In this document: piece by piece, positions 20,721 through 32,228 of the stretch
How positions within the stretch are numbered: the stretch's first letter is position 1
Layout of the letters: every line of letters starts with the position of its first letter
Assembly (NCBI GenBank): GCA_944472135.2
Contig: OX235265.1
Location: 89,746,984 to 89,810,983 of the forward strand
Direction: 5' to 3'
Length of the DNA stretch: 64,000 bases
DNA from: Trichobilharzia regenti
Lineage: Eukaryota > Platyhelminthes > Trematoda > Strigeidida > Schistosomatidae
Position numbers and translations under genes: made by a program
Notes under the pieces: model-generated
What the model was told of the DNA's origin: nothing
The model's input: the letters and a program-made list of their open reading frames with translations, nothing else
Database searches by the model: none

Positions 20721-21569
20721 TCAGGATACAACTTTTGTTTGATCCAATTTTGCTAAGATACCAATATCTTCAGTTCTCACTGCTCTCTCATGACGAAATA
20801 ATGGACGAGAATAAATTTTGAAAGGAAATGAATAACACGTATCCGTTGAAAGTCCAATTGTTCTTTTATGTGAAACAAAGCGTTCATTTGCATACATCCT
20901 TGGTAATCCTCGTCTGTTTTTAGACTTCCATTGGCATGGAAGAACAGAACTTGACCACTGTGGTAGAGTATAATTCCACATGTATGATATTTGTACTGAT
21001 AAAAACAGTATATTACACAAACTACTAACTATTAAAAAAGTAGCATATATTGAAAATTGAATTTTACACTTATTAACTTCTTTTTTATACTCTCCTAAGT
21101 TATTGATTTCCCAAGAGACAGGTAATATGAATAAGACAATTCCAATTGATAAGTTACACATATTTACAAGTGAATCATATAAAAACATTGAAATTTTAAT
21201 AAACATGATATGCTTGCAAGTTGTGTGGCGGCCACCAGGCCAATAAAACATACAATATATACAAGCATAACTCAAATTAAAGCATAAAGAAACCGTATTT
21301 ATGATAAGTATAATGAAATAAATTTTATTCTCAACAGTATACTTCCATCCTCTTATATAAAATAATCGACTGACCACTGTTTGAAGACTATAAATGGTAG
21401 GTGAAGGTGAACTTACACTTTGAAGTTGGTCAGCATCACGCCTGGTGTAATTGTACGCGTAGAACGATATTTGTAAAATGAGTAAGGTTAGGCGAATTGT
21501 AGAACATATGGAAGCACAATTGTATTTCCACAGTGAATCCATTTTACTCAGAGTATCGAAAAATGTCAT
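20721..21569 (-). CDS. Unrecognised protein with about four membrane segments
   Basis: The longest open frame on the left half of the window without any retroelement motif: 282 codons from ATG at 21569 to TGA at 20721. Hydrophobic stretches stand at about residues 23-39, 82-107, 123-149 and 170-200; between the second and third lies C-x-Y-W-P-G-G-R-H-T-T-C. The C-terminal third is basic, with K-S-K-N-R-R-G and H-K-R-T, and has no membrane segment. A TTG at 21578 is also in frame; ATG is the more likely start, or the frame is a last exon, since it stays open up to 21623. The layout resembles a small four-pass membrane protein, but I do not recognise a family. It may sit inside the sorting-nexin gene on the opposite strand, if that gene continues this far. 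Confidence 0.55.
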   Translation of the reverse strand: MTFFDTLSKMDSLWKYNCASICSTIRLTLLILQISFYAYNYTRRDADQLQSVSSPSPTIYSLQTVVSRLFYIRGWKYTVENKIYFIILIINTVSLCFNLSYACIYCMFYWPGGRHTTCKHIMFIKISMFLYDSLVNMCNLSIGIVLFILPVSWEINNLGEYKKEVNKCKIQFSIYATFLIVSSLCNILFLSVQISYMWNYTLPQWSSSVLPCQWKSKNRRGLPRMYANERFVSHKRTIGLSTDTCYSFPFKIYSRPLFRHERAVRTEDIGILAKLDQTKVVS

Positions 21570-21754
21570 GTTACGCAATTTGTGAAACGGTAGTAGGATT
21601 TGTGTCAGTGTTGTTAATATTCATTTCTAAATAGTGACCATATGACTGAAATCAATATCTTTTAATTCAGTAACGATTTTATGTTAGGATATGAGCTCTT
21701 CATGAAATATATGTATATATATATGATAAAAATAAAATAATGTGTGGTTACAGG

Positions 21755-22440
21755 GTTTCATCATGAGCTGATATAGGTTAGAGAAGCATTGGAAAACCTG
21801 GGGGTGCTAGACAGATGTTTCGTCCTAGCGACTGGCCCTATTCAGGTAGGTAGTTACCTGGGTTCTAGTTGGAAGTTGTGACCAGGAGGGTGCAGCAGGT
21901 CGGGTGTGAGAACAAATACTCGTCGGATGCATTGACTAGAAGTCAGGCTTTGTCGTGACCTTGCAGAAGTTAGAATTCATGGGCTAGCCATTGGATCGGG
22001 TGGGTCCCAGTGGCTAAATTGTCTTCGAGCTTGCTCGCCATGTAACGGGAAAGTCCTGGGTTCGAACCACGGTGGTGTGTGCATACTGATGAATCGAAGC
22101 CCGTCGGTGGCACAGTGGTTAGTACTCTCGCCGACCATGCATTTGGTCCGGGGTTCGAGCCCACGCCGACGCACACCTGATATCTATGGTCGGCCTCCGA
22201 AATTTGGGCTACCGATATCCACGCTGAAAATTCCATACTTGTACCAAAAGTACAGTGTGGAATCAAGCTGTAATCAAAAATAAATAATAAAAATAGAAAT
22301 AAATGGAAAATAAATAAATGGGTCCCAAACTAGATCGACCAAACATCTGTCCAGTACTCTCAGGTTCTCCAGTGATTCTCTAACCGATGTCAGCTCATGA
22401 TGAAATCCTGTAATCAATCAGTCAACTCTCTACGAACCAA
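21755..22440 (+). mobile_element. tRNA-like hammerhead SINE, interrupted by a nested SINE
   Basis: A short reverse piece (about 21755-21825) leads into a full forward unit that matches 16965-17340 almost base for base up to the hammerhead first box (CTGATGA near 22086). There a second SINE (22099-22318) is inserted, and the unit resumes at GGGTCCCAAACTAG (22320) with the AAACATCTGTCCAGTAC end and tail. The split falls in stem II, so the ribozyme cannot form. Confidence 0.68.
22099..22318 (+). mobile_element. Second type of tRNA-derived SINE, nested in a hammerhead SINE
   Basis: Starts GCCCGTCGGTGGCACAGTGG, with an A-box word (TGGCACAGTGG) and a B-box word (GGGTTCGAGCCC near 22151) about 40 bases apart, as in a tRNA gene. 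The body (GTCGGCCTCCGAAATTTGGG...) is unlike the host SINE. The end is A-rich (AAATAAATAATAAAAATAG...), fitting LINE-driven insertion. I could not fix the target-site duplication. It has no relative elsewhere in the window that I recognised. Confidence 0.62.
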
Positions 22441-22524
22441 TACTTGAAAATATAATGTATATCTGCATAATATCTAACAGAATCATGCCACCGTTCCATC
22501 AGTTCCCCAATCCAAGTTTTAGAA

Positions 22525-23640
22525 AATATAGAAAAAATTCAGTTACATGATGATGAAATAGTGGTGTCCTTCTATGTCAGAGAAATATACTCACCAACTG
22601 GTCCAAAACTAACGAAAGGAACCATGCAGCAACTACTCTATAGTGATGAAAACACAAAAACAGAGTGTTCAACTTGGATAGAACTCATAGAATTATGCCT
22701 TACAACATAATTCAAATTCAGTAACCTGATATACGAACAAAATAAAGGAACACCAGTGGGATCTCCCATATCAGGATTAATGGTTGAAACCGTTATTGCT
22801 AGAGTTACTAGCCCTACCCATAATTAAATCAAAGATCTGGCTACGTTATGTTGGTAATACATTGATGGTGATTAAAAGAAATGAACTGGAATACACACTC
22901 AAATTAATAAACAACATATCTGAAGATGTTAAATTCAAGAGAGAAGAGGAATTGGATAACAAAACTTCATTCTTAGTTGTCTTAATCAAAAGAATTAACA
23001 CAGGCAATTTAGAAATACAAGTTTACAGAACATCAACTCATACCGATGAAATACTCAGCCATAGTAGTAATAACCCAATTACTCACAAAGGAGACTGTGC
23101 GCAAAGATTTTTTTAAAAGAGTCCAAAAACACTTTAGCAATCTGATACTGAAGAGAATAGAGGAGAAGTACCTACTAACTGCCTTCAAAAATGATGAATA
23201 ACCACACAATTTCATCAAAAAGTGTTTAAATTTAGGTCATATTACCAACAAAAAACCATCAGCAAAAACCGTAAGAAAGATCACTCTACCATATATCAGG
23301 AATATCTCTGAAACAATTGCTAGAATACTAAAATTGTTTGAAGTAAACATATTGCACATGGCGACACAATCATTTCACTCGACATTGTGCAGAACAAAAG
23401 ATCCAATAGAAATAGAAGAAGATATTAAAATTATTCACAAAATAAATTGAGTGACCTGCAAAAAAGAATTACATTGGTCAACGTGGGCGTCTTTTCGTGT
23501 CCGAATCAAAGAATATGTATATATACACACATCAGTTGTGGAAAGACACGATATGTATTTGTAGCGGCAAATAATTCCCCAAACTTATTGACCATAGGAA
23601 TAGATTTTGTCTAAGAGAAGAATTACATCGTGACAATACG
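22525..23640 (+). pseudogene. Penelope-like element fragment, a second lineage, decayed
   Basis: RT motifs appear in shifting frames: I-Y-S-P-T-G-P-K-L-T and F-S-N-L-I-Y-E-Q-N-K-G-T-P-V-G-S-P-I-S-G (about 22700-22775), a W-L-R-Y-V-G-N-T-L (catalytic YVDD degraded to YVGN) near 22835, and the L-E-I-Q-V-Y-R-T-S-T-H-T motif near 23010-23040. The rest of the RT C-terminus runs to about 23450 and traces of the GIY-YIG part to about 23640. It resembles 10085-11040 more than 18355-19925. Catalytic residues are lost. Confidence 0.75.
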
Positions 23641-24300
23641 AATCATCAGCGAACATTGGATGCTGACCCTTAGAGTTTAAGTCGACTTGTTTAGCTGAAG
23701 GCTTCCCGTCAAGCATCCCCGCCATTTGGTACTCTGTCGTGTCACTTTCGTTCACGATAACTAGCTAGCTTAGCTTCCACTTCAATCCGCGATTCGGTTC
23801 CGAAATATATCTCGTAATTTGGACAATCAATTGTGGTGTTTCGCTTCGCCTTCGGTACACGAGAAACAAATAAGATAGAAGCTGTCGGTATAAGATCTTG
23901 CGTTAATATATCCCGTACAGTTCGCGAACACCTATACCGTCAACCTCTTAATATTCTTTCATAATAGTGCGCGTTGATAACTACGGGCTGGGATGTGTCC
24001 CCAGGACAAGACACCATAACTAACTGACCACCTGAAAATACTCCCACCCGAGAGAGTCACGAAAATCGGACTGTTAATCATGACGACAGGAACGACAACT
24101 TTCACTAAACAGAATACATGCTACATTATATTTTCAAGTCATCTGAAGTATAAGCCACGAAATAAATAAATCGGGTTGGTTGTATGACATCGAAATCCCT
24201 CAGAACACTGAGCCATAAACAAGCAAATCAAAACTGTCCAATATTGTCAGCATATGTATAAATTAACGTAGAAGCCTGTCCGTCCTGACAGTCACATTTT
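23641..24300. other. No gene recognised
   Basis: The stretch is less AT-rich than its neighbours and has no supported open frame or known repeat motif. It may be the flank of the Penelope-like copy or an unlisted repeat. Confidence 0.35.
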
Positions 24301-24302
24301 GT

Positions 24303-24650
24303 GTTATGGTGAGAGCTGCCTGCTGGCTAAATCGGTAGACATCAATTTACGTCAATGTTTGCTTCCCAAACCTTGGTCATAAGAAAAAAACCAGAACGAA
24401 GACTAAGGCAACAAGCAATCACAGCAGACTCTGAGTGGGCGGATACGATTAGCAGATACATGGTCTGACCTTCAAGGAAACTGCCACAAAGAGATGACAG
24501 ATTAACTTTCAGAGAGAAAGCGACCAATCAGGAGACGCTGTTTCTCTGTTAGTAATAACGAATAATGATGTACATAAAAATATATTAATATCTGTAGATT
24601 TCCTCAGTAAACTACCTGTTGCTTGGCCCTTGTCTTCTCTCTTTACAGTA
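24303..24650 (+). repeat. Unnamed 330-bp dispersed repeat, copy 2 of 4
   Basis: The same ordered boxes as at 14068-14400, with GCTAAATCGGTAGACATCAAT near 24327, 'agcagactctgagtgggcgg' near 24424, 'ggagacgctgttt' near 24532, and the 'ttgcttggcccttgtcttct' end near 24620. The orientation is the same as in the other three copies. Confidence 0.6.
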
Positions 24651-25330
24651 ATTTTCACTTCATATTTCCTTCCTATCTCTTTAAACCCATTTTTAAATGT
24701 CACCAATATATATATATATATTTATATATTTCTAGAAACACTTATGATGAATTCTCACATAACAAATAACCATTTCACTCATTACTATCTATCGAAGCAA
24801 GTGGAATTGAAATATTTATCGTATTCTTATACCATCATTTAGCATTTTCGAAGTTTGTCAGAAATATCAATACAGATATCCAATATCGTTTTTATGAGCT
24901 AGTATAAACCGATTTGATTTCTTCGTGCTCACCTCTTAATTGTGACGTATAGGTTCCTGATCTTCAGTAAACTTCTGCGCAGCTCGTCCCGCCACTCGAC
25001 TGTCTTAGGTTTGCTTGACTCCAAAAGGATTAGTGCTGGGATTAATTATATGTCGCTTGCAGTAGGAGGTGCCTTAAGACTGTTACTACTGTGAATGGAG
25101 TTGATCCTTCCATCAGTTAGTCCTCCGGTATCATCGTGAAAAGAAAAAATAATAATACTAGATATAATTAGTGAAGTTATTCAGATAAACAGACAGAAAA
25201 AGAAATAAAGAAAACGTAACAACAGCCAGCTGACTAAATTTGAAGAATAGTATGAAATATATACATATATATATCGGTAATAACGATAATAATTACAATG
25301 GGTGTAGTTAAATTTGTCAGGAGAGTAAGA
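24651..25330. other. AT-rich region, LINE 3' flank and microsatellite
   Basis: A (TA)n-type tract lies near 24709-24730. The part 25140-25330 has ATATATAT and TAATAATAAT words and may be the 3' UTR or tail of the CR1-like LINE that ends here (- strand). I see no coding sequence. Confidence 0.4.
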
Positions 25331-25370
25331 CAGAAGAGAATGTAAAGAAGAAAACGACGCACATATTAAT

Positions 25371-28330
25371 CTACCTCTGAATGGTAAATGGGATTTCAAG
25401 GGGATAGGCCATTTGGATGCAGTCCTTGTGTCGCTGCGTGATTGTCCAGCCTTCGCTAAAAGGCGTCATAGCTACATATGGCAATAAGGAATTCCAGGGA
25501 CGGCAAACCCGCAGTGAAAAGAAGTGGGAGCGCACTCGGGTCCTTGCCCTCTGGTGAGCTGTCCTTCTGCAATTTCCACGAGGAAGCCTATACCTACCCA
25601 GCGGCAGAACACCTTTGTTTGGGTGATTCTGGTCATTTTTTGTTTTGTAGGCAATAATCAAATCTCCCTAAGCCGACGGTAGCTAAGTGTGAACAGGCCT
25701 AATTTCTTCAGCCTTTCATCATATGGTTTGTTTCGGAGACCGACCACTCCTTTTGTTGCCCGTTTTTGAACTCTTTCCACGAGGTTGGCGTCTCTTCTAA
25801 GCATTGGGGGCGCAATAATATTATGCACCTCAAGGTGTGGTCAGACGTACGTTTTGTACAACCTTAGAAAGAGCTCAGGAGTGAGTGCACCTAACTGTCT
25901 ATGTGTAAAGTGTATGACCGCATATGCCCTCACTACATCCCCCGTGTGATTTACGCTTGTATCCACTTCTTCCTTTAGGACTAGGCCTAAGTCACGTTCC
26001 GACGTTGTGCAGGATAAGTTTTCTCTTTACAGGGTGTAACTTGCATTCTGCAGTCTAAAGGCGTGTAGCTTCACTGCTTTGCACTTTTTCAGGTTGAAAG
26101 TCATGCCACTGGCCACCACCCAGTCTTCCAGAAGGTTTACATCTTCCTGCAGCCTACCTGAGTCCTCCAACACTATATCACCCTCAATATCTTTACGTCG
26201 TCAGCGTATAGAAGAGTCAGGCAGCTTAGACGGCGTGATGGATCATTGATAAAAATCAAAAACATCAGTGGTCCCAGGATAGAGCCCTGTGACACTCCTG
26301 ATGACGAGCTGTGCCAAGATGATCGGACTCGACTGACCTTAGCGCAAAATTGCCTTTCAGCTAGGTAGTCCCTGAACCATGACAGAAGCGGTTCATCTAT
26401 ACCTGCCTGGCTTATTTTGTGTAGGAGAAGGTCATGGTGAACAGTGTCAAATGCCTTCTCAAAGTCTAGGAAGACCACATGGACTGGAACATTCATATCC
26501 CAGCATGATGTTCAATTGTCCCAAGCTGATAGTACGTTAGTAACGCAGGATCTGCCTTTCCTGAAACCGTGTTGGGCTTCATGGGGTATATTAGACCTAT
26601 CGAGATAATCCCTGATGTGATCGTCAACAAAAATTTCCAGTACTTTTGATACCACTGGGAGTAAAGCCACTGGCCTATAACTTGTGGCATTTTGCCTATC
26701 CCCACCCTTGAAGATTGGAGAGAAGATGGCTCCTTTACACTCGCTTGACAGTTTCCCGAATCCGTTGAGTGTTGGAACAAGTCGCAAAAAGGCATACAGA
26801 GAGCTTCGGTGCACTGTTTCAGAACAGTTGGCGAGATGTCGTCACAGCCTGAGGACTTCCCAGGTGTGAGTCGCTGTAGCTTCCCTAGTACTGTTGCCGG
26901 GTTTATTTGGGGAGTAGCCACTAGGTCTTCCTCCTGTGAAATAGTAGTGCCACCATTTTGGTCCGTACCGGTAATACCCACATTGCTGTTTGGCGAAGGC
27001 TGAACTGAATCTTTCAGCAGTCTCCAGACTAGTGAGATGTTGATTGTTTGGGCCCACTAAGGCTCATGCCCCCTGGTTGGTCGGCCTTCTTTCCGGTATG
27101 AATCGGTACAAGTTTTTGGGGTTTGCTAGGAGTTTTTTAGCAAGGTTGACCTGGAATGACCTCCCGTCACTCCTGATTCTCGCGTTATACCGGTTCCTGA
27201 GTTCCAGGTATGCATCGTGGTCTGTTTGACTCTTGGGTACGCGCCGAGTAAACCAAGCCTTCCGCGTTGCTTGCGGAATGCGTTGCGTGCCTCTCTTTAA
27301 CCATTATGTCTTTCTTTTGGGCTGTGCTGTGACTAAAGGGACGTTATCCGAGATTGATTTATGAATAATCTTTTTTACCACTTCCCAGTGTTCACCCACA
27401 GATAGGTCATCCCATGTGAAGGGCCAGTCTGCGTCGGACGAGAGCCTCCGCATTTCGGCATAGTCAGCCTTGCTGGAACACAGACATGGCAGCGTAACAT
27501 CCCACTGCAAAGGCTCACGGAGAACAAGTCGAAACCTATGACTGCATGGTCACTACTTCCTAGAGGAGTCGTGATCTGGACTTTTTCGACGAGTAGTTGG
27601 TCACTAGTTAGAATATAGTCTAGTTTTGATGACTTTCCATTAGGGCCCAACCTAGCGTAGTCTCCAACATTCTCAGTCAGTCCCGTGTTTCGAATAGTTA
27701 GCAGTAGGTTTTGGCCAAATTTTCCCTTAGCATACCCCGAGCCAAGGTTCGGTGATGGGCATTGAAGTCTCCAGCTATGATGATTTCTTCGTAGCCCAAA
27801 TCTCGTATCCCCGTGATAGTGCTGAGCAGTAGCTGATTGTGCTCTGCCCCACAGGTGGGAGATCGGTAGATGCCACCCAGTAAGTGCTTGGTGTGGCCTG
27901 CGGTGAAATGACACCCTATGGAGTCTGGGAGTTCAATAAGTGGTGGGTCCGTCGCGCGCACACACTTAAGTTGCCTATCAAAGTATATACCAACTCCCCC
28001 TCCTTTCTTATTATCCCTGTCTCTCCTGACCAGAACCATATCACCTATACTGATTTCATTGTCGGCGATAGTGGGATTTAGCCACGTTTCAGTGAGAATG
28101 ATCATTTTTAGTTTTCGGTGTGCTTGGAGATTTCGGAGTTCATCCACTTTCCCTCTCAGCCCCCTCACATTGCTACATAAGCAGCTGACAGTGGGTCTAA
28201 CAACCTCAGCGCGTTGTGGGGTAGTAGACGCGAAACTGTCTGCTGGTGGGGGACTTAATGTTGAGACTAGTTGGCCGATTCCGATAGAACCGGCCCGTCG
28301 TAGTTTTTTCTGTGGATTTAGGCAGGACAC
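25371..28330 (-). pseudogene. CR1-like LINE ORF2: AP endonuclease and reverse transcriptase, frameshifted
   Basis: The order on the - strand is that of a CR1/Jockey-group ORF2. The endonuclease (28200-27540) has C-S-N-V-R-G-L-R-G-K-V-D-E-L, L-T-E-T-W-L, G-G-G-V-G-I-Y, A-G-D-F-N-A-H-H and G-S-S-D-H. After a frame change near 27710 and further changes near 27500 and 26990, the RT follows: SGCDDISPTVLK (about 26860), S-Y-R-P-V-A-L-L-P-V (about 26670), H-G-F-R-K-G-R-S-C-V (about 26560), V-V-F-L-D-F-E-K-A-F-D-T-V (about 26460), G-V-S-Q-G-S-I-L-G-P-L, and L-L-Y-A-D-D-V-K-I (about 26200). The C-terminal tail (L-R-L-Y-K-T-Y, about 25850) goes on to about 25400 with stops. It makes the cut and the cDNA in target-primed insertion; here it is inactive. 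Confidence 0.88.
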
Positions 28331-28646
28331 TTGGGTGACGCAGACTGTTATTGTCAGAACTGCATCGCTCTAGTGTCACTGAAGCTTGGGGGCGTATTAA
28401 AGCCTCAGTTTGCTGCCTCCTTATAGTTCGGGGTCTGCTTTCGCATCATCGGATGTGTCCTCCTATTTTTCCCTTGGTCTCATACCACCGTTGAAGTGCC
28501 ATGGAAAACTGCTCCGGGGAGTTGAATGTGACACTTGGCAGCTTTGGAGAGCTAATCAGTGTGAGATGAGCGGGGCGAGGTAGTCGGGAAATGGAGATGG
28601 CTCCAGAAGCGCCAAGGGCCATCTGAGATGACAGCCATCTCCATTG

Positions 28647-29610
28647 CTATACGTCGTGCATGTGTTTTTCACAAGCAGTGCCAGTTTCCAGCTTCGGAAC
28701 ACCGTGCACCATCACAAAGCTAGAAGGCATCAGTTCCGGTGACTCCCTCGCCATTTGTCTGATAGCCCATGGTATGTCTTGTCTCACCCTTATGTTCGAA
28801 CTTCTAACCATGGCTAGTACCTGAACCATTAATAGTACTTTTTCGGCCTCTTCGGCAGAGTCCAGTGTAACCCTTAATGGGGGTGGCTTACCATGAGGTG
28901 TGTGGACACCCATGTACAGCCTGCACAATTTCGCTGAATTAATGGTCTGACCTAATTTATTGCACAGGTTGGGCAACTGTTCCTGATCAAACAGGGCCCG
29001 TTGTTCAAGTAAGCTATCCTCGCTCACAGGTACGTTAAAGAGGATAAGAGAGTTAGACCGACTAACCTCAGAATTGGGTTTGGCCTTTTGCTCCTTGTAT
29101 TCCTTTGCATCATCAGCAACATTAGGCTTCTTCGGTGTCTGACCAGCCATTTTTGTGTTGCCAAGCTTGCTAGTGGATGCAAGTGGTGCTTTTGTAATTC
29201 TGTCCATCCCTGAAGCGGGTGCAGCCTTGCGAACCTTCATCTTGTGAAAATTGGCATTTCCAGTCAGTAGGACTGGTGTGTCTTTCTTACTGTCTTTGCC
29301 AAGTTTTGGCAGTGTGATGCTAGCAGGTGGGGGGCTGCATGAGGCTGTGTTGGGACACAGGAGCCGCGTGTCGTTTCTGCTCTCCGCAGACACACTTTGT
29401 GGGGCTATGCCAGGGTGACAAAGTGAACAAATGTACAAAAACCATGGGCATGGGCTGTCTCATAAACTCGTAGTATGCTTTCGGTACCTCTTTGTCACAA
29501 CGACAGTGCTCCCACCGTTTGCAAAAATTGCATTCAAACTCTGAGTCACTTTTAGAAACTATGATACTGCACGCCTGACATTCATCTCCCTACCTTGATG
29601 ACGCCTCCTA
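28647..29610 (-). pseudogene. CR1-like LINE ORF1 with a PHD-like zinc finger, one frameshift
   Basis: Between about 29590 and 29440 the - strand reads G-D-E-C-Q-A-C-S-I, F-E-C-N-F-C-K-R-W-E-H-C-R-C, and after a frame change near 29435 continues I-C-S-L-C-H-P-G. The C-x2-C ... C-x2-C-x3-WEHC-x-C ... C-x2-C pattern is that of a PHD finger, a known addition to CR1-type ORF1 proteins. A lysine-rich middle is followed by an L-I-L-F-N-V-P-V-S-E-D-S domain (residues about 130-240 of the 263-codon open part) of the ORF1 nucleic-acid-binding kind, with R-Q-D-I-P-W-A-I-R near its end. The ORF precedes ORF2 by about 320 bp on the same strand. Confidence 0.75.
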
Positions 29611-29649
29611 GGTTTTATGACGTCTTGAACGTTTCCTTCTAGGTTTGCT

Positions 29650-31780
29650 GTGTTTCACACACTGCCTTCAGTTGATGCAGGTGTAGTATCCTGTCCCCCT
29701 GATATTGTCTGTCCCGATTCAGCACTGAACTGTGGCAATGCAGGCATAGTATCAGGACAGACGAAACCTACACGAGTCTTTAGGATCGGTATGCGGAAAG
29801 GGGCTGAAGTCCCTGGGTCTTTTCCTTCTCTGACTTGTGACTACAGAGTATGGAGTTTTAGTGGCTTTTCTAAGGCTACTTTTGACAACCATATTAGCAA
29901 TCAGTATGGCTTGTGCTATAAACGAATAAGAAAGCAACATTATCTACCCAAAAGAACAATAATAAGACTGAAAAAGTAAAAGAAAAGGAGAAGAAAAGGT
30001 TTTCGACTTTACCTAGTACTTTCTGGATGATCGGGTTCACAGCAGTCACGCGGTAGACCAACAAGTCTTGTTTATCTGAACGAGTGAGGAAGATGATGCT
30101 ACAAAAGTAGCACCTGAAGCTTTGACATCAGTTCGAGACGGCTGGACTTACCACACAGAGATTTATTATATAAGGCAATAGGCTGCTTTAACTGAAATCA
30201 GCCAAGTAGTTGGTATACTCTTGAGTCATAAGTCTTCTCCCACCTCACAACCAGGTGAAACGTAGAGATTCTTCTATGAGGCGATGTGTGTGAGCTGAGG
30301 AATGCTCAAACCCAGAAGTCTACACTTCCATTTGGGTCTGGAAATCGTAAAACTGACGTGAACGTGGCTGCTCCCTACATTTGATGACAGTGAAGCGTAT
30401 ATAAGTTTTGTTATACTGCTCAGGTAGGTTAAGAGCTAATAAAAAAATACAGACTTGCTATAACGTCAGCAACCAATAAAAATTCACACCAGCTGTGAAA
30501 TAGCCACTCACTGAAGTCCGGAATCGATACGATAGGGACAGAATAATCTGCCACATCCGTTCGTCATGGTGGAGTTCCTTCTCTGCGGTCTCACAACACA
30601 AGGAGGCAGGGTGGCGCATGATGATCAGCAGATATGGTAGTGGTCACAAATGTGAATCGCTCCGGTCTGTGGGACAGCAACGTGCATTTTTTGACAGATC
30701 GAGAATTAAACATTAGTCTCAGCCCTCAACAAAAAAGGGGTGTATAGATCTTAATTGTAAATAAAGTGCTTTTGATCCTACCATCTATAAGCCTGTTCAG
30801 CTTCTTGTTAAGATGCTACCCGTTGGGCCCTACAGAAATTCGTGAGACAACCTACAGGTCAACTTGTCCTAAAGGTTCTAATTTTCCAGATCTTTGAATT
30901 CACTCCTCACTTAAATATCACTTGCCTACCTCACAATAATCTTTTTGTTCACGCACTATTTTACTCTTCTTTATGTTAACTACCTAAGCCATCATTAAAG
31001 CTAAAGCTTGCTCTTTGTTCATATTACTCAAAGTCTGGTTGCTTTGATTAAAAACGCAACATCGTCAATATTTGAGCATAGTTATATCTTCATCGAAAAC
31101 ATCATATTTTCCATGCTTAGACCAGTACAGTTAGCGTTAAACATTGCAAATGTATGCTATCATTTCAAGTACTATATAGATTCTCCTTCTTATATTTATC
31201 TTGTCAGTATACATCCAATAATGTATTATTTATAATTGCATTTTATACCATTTCGCAGCTGTGCAGAATTTCCTTCTCTTCCTGAAATAGCGTTTAATCA
31301 CGTGGCGGCATAGCACTCACCCAGATATACGCTGTTCATAGGTCGACCATAACTATCAGCAGGAAACGTAACGAAGTTCGGGTTGTCGCCCAACTTTGAT
31401 GGTGACATTAGAAAACGGTTTACAATTTAACATTTATAAGAACCTGTTCTAATTGCTCGTACAATAATTGAACAATCGAAACTTTTCAAAAAGTATTAAT
31501 TTATGATACTTCAGGATTGTAATTTATAACTTTATTGACCGCACCTGTAAAAATCGCATGCATTTTTCGTAAACTTACCAGCTTATACGAAATATGATTT
31601 CTTATTATTATTGAATATTATGGGGCTTAAGTTCTTCTTACGTTTTAATCGAATAAAGATGCCCATTACCAACTTCAGGAGTTACTAGGGAAGAAAGAAT
31701 ATACCTTCTTCATCAAGCTCTAAAGTAATATATCCGTAGCAGTTACACGATAATTGTTATCGAGAATACTAATGTTTTAA
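29650..31780. other. No gene recognised
   Basis: About 2.1 kb between the CR1-like LINE and a solo LTR. A 109-codon open frame at 29650-29979 lies at the LINE's 5' side and probably is its 5' UTR in antisense. The AT-rich remainder has no supported coding frame, RNA gene or repeat family. Confidence 0.45.
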
Positions 31781-31789
31781 GTAACACTG

Positions 31790-32148
31790 ATATCAACCAC
31801 GTCTCTTAAACCGTCAATGCCAAGCTCTTGCTACGCTGGGCCTCACGCTGCTCCTTGAAATTTCTCAGAAACGCTTAGTAATAACAGACGCAAAAACCAA
31901 AACACCGATTGGCGACCCCAGAATTCTTTATTGTAACACCAACATATAACCAATATTGTAACTAAGGTCTGTGAGCAAATATTACAATAATAAATCACAA
32001 TTTTACTTGTGACGGTTTTCTTCTGACTTCCTTCTGAACAGCGACGGATGAGACGGTGACTGGTGTATTGATGCCTCCGCGAAAATTGGGGAAGTTGGTT
32101 TTGAGCAAACAACCATGAATTGATCGTTCAATCTTCAACTACATTGTG
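31790..32148 (-). mobile_element. Diverged solo LTR of the BEL/Pao-type element
   Basis: The stretch aligns along its full length with the 358-bp LTR at 41769-42126: 'ctcttaaaccgtcaatgcc', 'gacgcaaaaaccaaaacacc', 'acaccaacatataa', 'attacaataataaatca', and 'cctccgcgaaaattgggg' are all shared. It has many substitutions and lacks the TGTCA/TGACA ends, so it is older. No internal region is attached on either side. The - strand is chosen because the gag of the family reads on the - strand beside its LTRs. Confidence 0.8.
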
Positions 32149-32228
32149 TCGGCGGTACGTTCGAAATTGGTGACATTTTTGCACGTGTTTGCTCTGAAAT
32201 TTATTTACTGCTTATTGTCTTATAATTC

